A stretch of DNA of 10,170 nucleotides from an uncultured Collinsella sp. (lineage in GTDB: Bacteria; Actinomycetota; Coriobacteriia; Coriobacteriales; Coriobacteriaceae): NCBI GenBank assembly GCA_900549655.1, contig UROZ01000071.1, forward strand, positions 1 to 10,170, in the 5' to 3' direction. A model generated the notes under the pieces. That model saw nothing but the letters and a program-made list of their open reading frames with translations, searched no databases and had not been told where the DNA came from. Position numbers and translations under genes: made by a program. Positions 5,572 through 10,170 of this stretch are shown here, one piece after another. Every line of letters begins with the position of its first letter. The stretch's first letter is position 1.

Positions 5572-5610
5572 CAGTTTTTGCCGTTCATCGGTCATGCGAC
5601 ACATGTCCGT

Positions 5611-5646
5611 AAAAAAATGAGCACCCCGCCGTGCACGAGGATGCTC
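5611..5646 (-). terminator. Intrinsic terminator of the GntR regulator operon
   Basis: On the minus strand GAGCATCC (5639-5646) pairs with GGGTGCTC (5619-5626), with one T-G wobble, and is followed by A and seven T (5611-5617). It begins six bases after the stop codon of the second GntR gene and separates that operon from promoter P3. Confidence 0.85.
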
Positions 5647-5652
5647 TAGACG

Positions 5653-6366
5653 CTAATAGTTGTAGGTATATCCGCCGGCATCACCGCGGTTAAAAGACTT
5701 GGCATGCTCGATCGCCTGCCCACTCGAGTCATAGGTCATGCATTCCAGTACGAGCGCCAGGTCGCCCGGCTCAAGATTGAGCAAACTCGCATCGCGTGCG
5801 CCCAGCGCTTCAATATCGAGTTTCTCAATCGACTTGTCCGGCTTGCGCCCCAACATGTCATAGGTCTCGAACAGGCTGAAGACCGAAATGTCCACGTCTT
5901 CGATGCCCGGAAACAGCAGACACGGAATCAGCGTCATCTCGATCGATACGGGCTCACCATCAATGCAGTTGAGACGGCGCACCGAGTAAAGCAGATCGTC
6001 CTCGGCGATGTCAAACAGGTCGGCGTAATACGGGCCGGCGTAGCGTTTGGAGCGCGCCAGGATGTGCACCGACGGCGTCGCACCCGACGCCAGAACCGAC
6101 TGACGGAAGCCGCCCTTGCGTTCGTGCTCGTCAAACCACTTGTGTCCCACAAAGGCGCCCTTGCCCTGTACCCGACGAATCTGGCCACTTTTGACCAGCT
6201 CGTCCATGGCACTTCGGATTGTCAGGCGCGTCGTGCCAAACTCCTCGGCCAGCTCGTTTTCGGACGGAATCATCGAGCCCGTCGGGTAGTCGCCGCGCTC
6301 GATTCGCTCAGCAATGCAGCGGCGAATTTGCTTGTAAACCGGCAAGTCTTCTACTGCATCAGCCAT
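5653..6366 (-). CDS. GntR-family regulator with UTRA domain (downstream paralogue)
   Basis: A 237-residue HutC-type transcription factor. Residues about 9-75 form the GntR winged helix-turn-helix, with the typical PSENELAEEFGTTRLTIRSAM segment (34-54) and the wing QIRRVQGKGAFV. Residues about 90-230 form a UTRA effector domain, which usually senses a sugar phosphate or similar small metabolite. The start ATG at 6366 lies inside the end of the preceding regulator gene, with a 16-nt overlap, so translation is probably coupled. A strong terminator follows. It lies next to promoter P3 and is a prime candidate to bind the paired ATTGGTAT boxes at P1, P2 and P3 and to respond to a ketoamine phosphate. 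In this subfamily repression relieved by ligand is the usual mode. No such box is visible in front of its own operon. Confidence 0.92.
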   Translation of the reverse strand: MADAVEDLPVYKQIRRCIAERIERGDYPTGSMIPSENELAEEFGTTRLTIRSAMDELVKSGQIRRVQGKGAFVGHKWFDEHERKGGFRQSVLASGATPSVHILARSKRYAGPYYADLFDIAEDDLLYSVRRLNCIDGEPVSIEMTLIPCLLFPGIEDVDISVFSLFETYDMLGRKPDKSIEKLDIEALGARDASLLNLEPGDLALVLECMTYDSSGQAIEHAKSFNRGDAGGYTYNY

Positions 6367-7118
6367 TCGACACCTACCTTCGTCGCAACGCCGTCTGCCT
6401 CGCCGTTATCGGCAAAACGATACTTGGTCGGCAGAATCACGGACTTGCAATACTCGACAAAGCCATCGGTCTCGTCGCGCTCGTGCGAAGCCTTGTAAAA
6501 CACCGGCGTGCCCTCCTGAGCATTCAGCAACTTGGCCTCGTCGGCGTTCAGACGGCTGATGGAAATATGCTCCTTGCCGTGCGTCACATGGACATTCCCC
6601 TCCTTGAGCAAAACGTCGTAGAGGCTTTCCTGCTCAAAATCGTGATCGGGAAGCGAGGGGCACAAAGACAGATTGACGTAAGCCGTCTCGATCGATGCCG
6701 GGGAACCGTTGACCACACGCACGCGCCGAATGCAGAAGAGCGGCATGCCCAGGTCGATCTGGGCTTTTTGGGCAAGATCGATATCGGCATACACGACCTT
6801 GGACCAAACCAGGCGCGCGGTCGACTTTGAGCCAACCCTCTCCACCGCCTGCGTATAGTTCCATGTTTCCTGAAAGATGTTCAGCGGTTTGGGAGGACAC
6901 ACATAGGTGCCCGAACCGCGGCGGCTTTCCAAAGTTCCGCACGAAATAAGGCGCGTGATCGCAGCACGCAACGCCGTGCGCGACACGCCCAGCTCTTCAC
7001 AGAGCACACGCTCGGCGGGCAGCCGGTCGCCACTCTGCAGGTCATAATGTTTGATATACCAAAGAATACCCTCAAAGGCGCGATCTTTGGGCGGAATCGC
7101 ATATGGTTCACTCGACAT
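6351..7118 (-). CDS. GntR-family regulator with UTRA domain (upstream paralogue)
   Basis: A 255-residue HutC-type regulator. The N-terminal winged helix-turn-helix spans about residues 12-78, with LPAERVLCEELGVSRTALRA as the recognition region and ESRRGSGTYV as the wing. The UTRA domain follows (about 95-235). The frame is open to a TTG at 7124, but ATG at 7118 has GAGGAG eight bases upstream while the TTG is too close to it, so I chose 7118. It overlaps the second regulator by 16 nt and follows the small unknown protein by 35 bp. The two regulators are clearly different proteins with little identity outside family-conserved positions, so they are old paralogues or separate acquisitions. They may sense different substrates of the same pathway, or one may control genes outside the window. 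Confidence 0.92.
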   Translation of the reverse strand: MSSEPYAIPPKDRAFEGILWYIKHYDLQSGDRLPAERVLCEELGVSRTALRAAITRLISCGTLESRRGSGTYVCPPKPLNIFQETWNYTQAVERVGSKSTARLVWSKVVYADIDLAQKAQIDLGMPLFCIRRVRVVNGSPASIETAYVNLSLCPSLPDHDFEQESLYDVLLKEGNVHVTHGKEHISISRLNADEAKLLNAQEGTPVFYKASHERDETDGFVEYCKSVILPTKYRFADNGEADGVATKVGVEWLMQ

Positions 7119-7153
7119 GGGCAAGACTCCTCAACCGCTTGATGCTGCAGGAA

Positions 7154-7645
7154 TCATTGCTCCGGACGCCTCATGGCGTCGAAGGCTTCTTTGATCTGCT
7201 CCGCAACGTTCCGATACGACCGATATAGGCCGGAGTCTCGCTTGACTTCGCCCGCGGTCACCGGAATCTCAAGCTTCGAAATCTCATCCTTGCCGGTTTG
7301 CACGGCAACGATGACACCCATACCAAGGCACATATTACGCTTGGCAGCGTTGTTTTTGGTAGCCTGAGCTGGATTAATCAAAATCTGCTGAGCCAGTTCG
7401 CGTTTGCTGAGCTCCGGCACATCCTCGGGATTTCCGGTCTCGGCAATCTCGCACTGCAGCACATCCGCATAGTCAAAAATCTTCGGCTCGCCGCCGCGCT
7501 GATGCACGGCCCACTTGCGGCGCGTGGCATCCTGGTAGATAGCCGGCAAAAATGTAAACCGCGGCGGGTCCAAAATCGTATCCGTGATGGTAAACACATC
7601 GGAATCAAAGGCATCCTGCGGGTTTTTCTTCTTGAACAGCCCCAT
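7154..7645 (-). CDS. Conserved-looking protein of unknown function
   Basis: A 163-residue protein that I do not recognise. The start at ATG 7645 (MGLFKKKNPQD) is supported by GGGAGG at good spacing. The frame is open to 7678, but nothing supports an earlier start. It has no signal peptide and no clear membrane segment. A basic N-terminus is followed by a part that looks beta-rich (VFTITDTILDPPRFTFLP, then RKWAVHQRGG and a second beta region MCLGMGVIVAVQTGKDE), and the C-terminus looks helical (YRSYRNVAEQIKEAFDAM). The pattern faintly recalls small PH-like or DUF4428-associated proteins of Gram-positive bacteria, but this is a guess. It stands first in a probable operon with the two GntR regulators, 35 bp before the first of them. 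A TATATT hexamer (7683-7688) lies upstream. Confidence 0.75.
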   Translation of the reverse strand: MGLFKKKNPQDAFDSDVFTITDTILDPPRFTFLPAIYQDATRRKWAVHQRGGEPKIFDYADVLQCEIAETGNPEDVPELSKRELAQQILINPAQATKNNAAKRNMCLGMGVIVAVQTGKDEISKLEIPVTAGEVKRDSGLYRSYRNVAEQIKEAFDAMRRPEQ

Positions 7646-7682
7646 ATCAGCCTCCCGTACTAGCATTAAACAACTCAAGCTG

Positions 7683-7688
7683 AATATA
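7683..7688 (-). promoter_or_regulatory. Possible -10 element for the unknown-protein/GntR operon
   Basis: On the minus strand TATATT lies 38 bases upstream of the start codon at 7645. A convincing -35 hexamer is missing. An ATTGGTGC sequence immediately upstream resembles half of the ATTGGTAT box, but two positions differ and there is no second copy. Confidence 0.3.
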
Positions 7689-7791
7689 GCACCAATTTCA
7701 AGCCGCTGCCTTACCCTATCGGTGCGCGGCGTCTAAGGCTCGCCCAGCGGAAGAGTTAACGGACGAGGGCCGGGGTGCCTGCCGGCAAATA

Positions 7792-7804
7792 GCGGACACT
7801 CCGC
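7792..7804 (-). terminator. Small hairpin after the LacI-type gene, weak terminator candidate
   Basis: GCGGA (7792-7796) and TCCGC (7800-7804) form a 5-bp stem with a 3-nt loop, about 30 bases after the stop codon. No T-run follows. A GCCGG/CCGGC pairing lies slightly further on. Transcription may continue into the next operon. Confidence 0.25.
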
Positions 7805-7833
7805 ATGCAATCTATGCAAACAAACAAGTACGC

Positions 7834-8862
7834 TTAGCTACATTCGGTAAGTTCGAGCACGCTGCCCTTAACGATAAGCGCCGGCTCCAGGACGACCTCT
7901 TCGGCACGCCTGCCGCCCCTACCGGCAAGACGCTTGGACATGCAGCCAAAAGCATGCTCCGCAAGGACACCAGGGTCCTGCTCAATCGCGGTCAGCGCCG
8001 GCTCAAAGAGAACGTCGGCCGCCGAGTTGTCATAGCTCACCACCGAGATATCGCCCGGGATGCTCTTCCCCATCTCGTGCAAGCGCTTGAGCAAACCGAG
8101 GGCAATGTTATCCGAGCTTGCGAACACGGCAGTGGCGTCAGTTGCGAGCACCGCCTCCGAGGCCTCGTATGCGCTCGGAATGTAGTACTCGCTCTCAAAC
8201 TCCAAACGTGCGTCGATCGGCAGGCCAACCTCACGCAGCGCGCGCTCATAGCCGGCAAGTCGCTTGCGACCCGTATTGGAACGGCGCGCGTTAACCAAGC
8301 AGGCAATGCGACGGTGACCCTGCTCGATCAGATAGCGAGTGGCCATGTAGCCACCCATCTCGTGGTCGAACATCACTTTGTCGCACTCGAGCCCCTCAAT
8401 GGCACGGTCGACCATCACGGCAGGGATAGGCAGATGGCTGACTTCTTCGCGCAGGGCGCGGTCGTCGGAGAACTCGTCGCCCACAACCAGGAAGACACCA
8501 TCAACGCCGCGCGTTACCAGCTGGCGCAGCAGCTCCAGATCGTCGTCGGCACTTCCACCCGAGCTGGTAATGAAGAGCGCATAGCCGTCCTCGCGGCAGC
8601 GCTTTTCCAGGCTACCGGCGAGCGAGGCAAAAAAGCGGCTCTCGATGTTAGGGACGATAAGGCCCAGCGTGCGCGACTCGCGCATGACCAGACTACGCGC
8701 AATCTGATTAGGAACATAGTGGTTGCGCGCCGCAACCTCCTTGATGAGCTTGCGGTTTTCTTCCGAGATGCGACAGGGCCGATTATTGAGAACAAGCGAG
8801 ACTGACGAGGGGGAAAGCCCCACCTCCTGGGCAATCTGCTTGAGGGTGACTTTGTTGGCCAT
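7834..8862 (-). CDS. LacI-family transcriptional regulator
   Basis: A 342-residue protein with the classical layout: helix-turn-helix in the first 25 residues (VTLKQIAQEVGLSPSSVSLVL), hinge helix about 48-58 (YVPNQIARSLV), and a periplasmic-binding-protein-like sugar domain from about residue 64 (TLGLIVPNIESRFFASL). The conserved GDISVVSYDN segment and the LTAIEQDP region belong to this core. The open frame extends far upstream across the murB start, but ATG at 8862 has GGAAGGAGC at the right spacing and gives the normal family length. It diverges from murB with a 183-bp intergenic region. The effector is unknown. It lies next to the regulator operon of the ketoamine cluster, but it forms its own unit, so its regulon may be unrelated. 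Confidence 0.93.
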   Translation of the reverse strand: MANKVTLKQIAQEVGLSPSSVSLVLNNRPCRISEENRKLIKEVAARNHYVPNQIARSLVMRESRTLGLIVPNIESRFFASLAGSLEKRCREDGYALFITSSGGSADDDLELLRQLVTRGVDGVFLVVGDEFSDDRALREEVSHLPIPAVMVDRAIEGLECDKVMFDHEMGGYMATRYLIEQGHRRIACLVNARRSNTGRKRLAGYERALREVGLPIDARLEFESEYYIPSAYEASEAVLATDATAVFASSDNIALGLLKRLHEMGKSIPGDISVVSYDNSAADVLFEPALTAIEQDPGVLAEHAFGCMSKRLAGRGGRRAEEVVLEPALIVKGSVLELTECS

Positions 8863-8897
8863 CTCGCTCCTTCCAGGTTTACGCGCAATCTCTTGAA

Positions 8898-8955
8898 AGT
8901 ATAGCGACCGCCCCTCTACCTCGGTGATAAACACTTTACCAATCCGGTAGACGGC
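8898..8955 (-). promoter_or_regulatory. Promoter region of the LacI-type gene with P1-P3-like elements
   Basis: On the minus strand TATACT (8898-8903) is a good -10, giving a leader of about 28 nt. The -35 region is weak. Upstream, GCCGTCTACCG (8945-8955) is followed after one base by ATTGGTA (8937-8943). Both resemble elements of P1-P3, but here they are adjacent rather than 20-24 bp apart. Confidence 0.45.
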
Positions 8956-8996
8956 TGTTTTATCGCCGCCAGCGCACCAAATCCGTCCGGGTGGGG

Positions 8997-9002
8997 TATA
9001 TT
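8997..9002 (+). promoter_or_regulatory. Possible -10 element for murB
   Basis: TATATT lies 43 bases upstream of the chosen murB start. No good -35 hexamer is visible at 16-18 bp spacing. Confidence 0.3.
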
Positions 9003-9045
9003 GCAATCGATTGATGACAACGACCACCAAAAGGCGGATATTCGT

Positions 9046-10008
9046 ATGCACGAGAACGACTTTTTTAACGAGGACCTGCTGTGCGCGCTTGCTGGCGTTG
9101 CCGGCGAGGACAACGTGCTGATGAGCGAGCCCATGCGCGAGCACACCACGTTTAAGATCGGCGGCCCGGCCGACGTCTTTGTCACGCCCGATACCGAGCA
9201 GGGCCTCGTCGCCACGCTCGATACCTGCTATCGCTGCGATCTGCCCCTCACCATCGTGGGCAACGGCTCCGACCTGCTCGTCGGCGACAAGGGTATCCGC
9301 GGCGTCGTCGTGGCGTTGGGCGAAGGCCTCTCCGACATTACGGTCGACGGTACGCACGTCACGGCGGCGGCCGGCGCCTTGCTTTCCGATGTTGCCGCTG
9401 CGGCAGCCGAGGCCGGTCTCACCGGCATGGAGCCCATCTCGGGCATCCCCGGATCGGTCGGCGGCGCCTGCTACATGAACGCCGGTGCCTACGGTGCCTG
9501 CATGGCCGATGTGCTAGAGTCCGTGCGCGTCTACAAACCCGCTCGCCAGCTCGACGACGGCACCCGCGGCAGCGGCAATATCATTGAGTTCGATGTCAAT
9601 GAGCTCAACCTGGGCTATCGCAAGAGCCGCATTGCCGACGACGGCTTCATCGTGCTTTCGGCCACCTTCAATCTCGCCCCGGGCAACGCCGCGATGATCA
9701 AGGCCGACATGGACGACTACCGTCAGCGCCGCGAGGACAAGCAGCCGCTCGACATGCCGAGTGCCGGCTCCACCTTCAAGCGCCCCGAGGGCTACTTTGC
9801 CGGCAAGCTCATCATGGATGCCGGCCTGCGAGGACACGCCGTTGGCGGCGCGCAGGTAAGCGAAAAGCACTGCGGCTTTATCGTCAACGCCGACCACGCC
9901 ACCGCCGCCGACGTCGACGAACTCATCCGCCACATCCAGGCAACCGTCAAAGACCAATTCAACGTAGACCTAGAACCCGAAGTCCACCGAGTAGGCGAAT
10001 TTTTATAA
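9046..10008 (+). CDS. murB: UDP-N-acetylenolpyruvoylglucosamine reductase MurB
   Basis: A 320-residue cytosolic flavoenzyme that uses NADPH to reduce UDP-GlcNAc enolpyruvate to UDP-MurNAc, the second committed step of peptidoglycan precursor synthesis. The FAD-binding domain shows HTTFKIGGPADVFVTP (33-48), GNGSDLLVGDKGIRG (72-86) and the long GISGIPGSVGGACYMNAGAYG-type signature (about 132-150). Catalytic residues are visible: R192 in YRKS, S242 in AGSTFKRP (proton donor) and E312 in LEPEV. The compact length and YRKS context fit the type II enzymes of Gram-positive bacteria. The frame is open to a TTG at 9001, but ATG at 9046 has AAGGCGG upstream and gives a normal N-terminus. It is the only plus-strand gene and is a housekeeping gene unrelated to the sugar cluster. 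Confidence 0.97.
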   Translation: MHENDFFNEDLLCALAGVAGEDNVLMSEPMREHTTFKIGGPADVFVTPDTEQGLVATLDTCYRCDLPLTIVGNGSDLLVGDKGIRGVVVALGEGLSDITVDGTHVTAAAGALLSDVAAAAAEAGLTGMEPISGIPGSVGGACYMNAGAYGACMADVLESVRVYKPARQLDDGTRGSGNIIEFDVNELNLGYRKSRIADDGFIVLSATFNLAPGNAAMIKADMDDYRQRREDKQPLDMPSAGSTFKRPEGYFAGKLIMDAGLRGHAVGGAQVSEKHCGFIVNADHATAADVDELIRHIQATVKDQFNVDLEPEVHRVGEFL

Positions 10009-10011
10009 AAA

Positions 10012-10033
10012 GAAGGCCCCGAAAGGGGCCTTC
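10012..10033. terminator. Bidirectional intrinsic terminator after murB
   Basis: A perfect 9-bp stem (GAAGGCCCC / GGGGCCTTC) with a GAAA tetraloop starts three bases after the murB stop codon. On the plus strand only a weak ATATTTATT tail follows. On the minus strand the stem is followed by TTTTTATAAAA, a much better T-tract, so it may chiefly stop transcription arriving from the right. Confidence 0.88.
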
Positions 10034-10170
10034 ACCATATTTATTCAGATAACCCAGTCCGGTGTGTCGCGCTCAGGACCCGAGAGGGCCGGAACAGTCC
10101 GAGAGGCATAAGGTTGATCGCGAGTTCCGCACGAGCCGGAGAGCACTTAATGTGCTCTCCGTGCGAGCAG
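10034..10170. other. Unassigned right edge with a strong hairpin
   Basis: No gene is recognised. GGAGAGCAC (10138-10146) and GTGCTCTCC (10152-10160) form a perfect 9-bp stem with a TTAAT loop. CGCAC (10129-10133) and GTGCG (10161-10165) can add five pairs beyond a 5-nt bulge. On the minus strand a frame without stops runs from the edge to a TAA at 10041-10043 (about 42 codons), just before the terminator's better side. This could be the end of a convergent gene, but the translation resembles nothing I know. Confidence 0.35.

Noticed and set aside
7051..7070. GATATACC and GAATACC inside the first GntR gene as autoregulatory boxes
   Set aside because: They lack the full ATACCAAT core and lie within coding sequence, not at a promoter.
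8863..9357. N-terminal extension of the LacI-type frame to 507 residues
   Set aside because: The added part runs antisense through murB and has no regulator features. The ATG at 8862 has a good ribosome binding site and gives the normal start of the DNA-binding domain.
1..10170. CRISPR array, tRNA or rRNA genes, prophage or defence genes
   Set aside because: I saw no regularly spaced short repeats, no tRNA- or rRNA-like sequence and no such protein families.

Overview
The window looks like a chromosomal segment from a Coriobacteriia gut actinobacterium, most likely Collinsella or a close relative. I infer this from the moderately high GC content, the style of the murB product, and a mannose-family PTS controlled by GntR/UTRA regulators rather than a sigma-54 activator. 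The assignment rests on recall of these families, not on a search. All genes except murB read on the minus strand.

Right to left in the direction of transcription: murB (9046-10008) runs rightwards and ends at a hairpin terminator. A LacI-family regulator (7834-8862) diverges from it. Next comes a probable three-gene regulatory operon: a small protein of unknown function (7154-7645) and two overlapping GntR/UTRA regulators (6351-7118 and 5653-6366), closed by a good intrinsic terminator (5611-5646).

The metabolic core follows in two transcription units. Unit one (promoter about 5496-5571) encodes an SIS-domain sugar-phosphate deglycase of the FrlB/FraB/GfrF type, then PTS EIIA and EIIB. Unit two (promoter about 3180-3252) encodes PTS EIIC, EIID and a TIM-barrel epimerase close to FrlC, ending at a terminator (441-482). 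A third promoter of the same design (279-351) drives a second copy of the deglycase gene, of which only the first 227 bases fall inside the window. Those bases are identical to the internal copy, and the identity stops exactly at the start codon.

The combination of a mannose-family PTS, an FrlB-like deglycase with the family's catalytic Glu and His in place, and an FrlC-like epimerase points to uptake and breakdown of Amadori compounds such as fructoselysine or glucoselysine. The PTS would import the compound as its 6-phosphate, the deglycase would release hexose 6-phosphate and the amine or amino acid, and the epimerase would handle a C3 epimer. No FrlD-type kinase is present and none is needed with a PTS. 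The exact substrate cannot be read from the sequence.

The most notable non-coding signal is a promoter architecture shared by all three structural units: two ATTGGTAT-like boxes 33-35 bp apart, one over the -35 region and one overlapping the -10, plus an upstream RCCG-N3-RCCG element. A variant also lies in front of the lacI-type gene. Other oddities are a structured 5' leader before the complete deglycase gene, its almost exclusive use of G/C-ending codons, and a probable attenuator between EIID and the epimerase.
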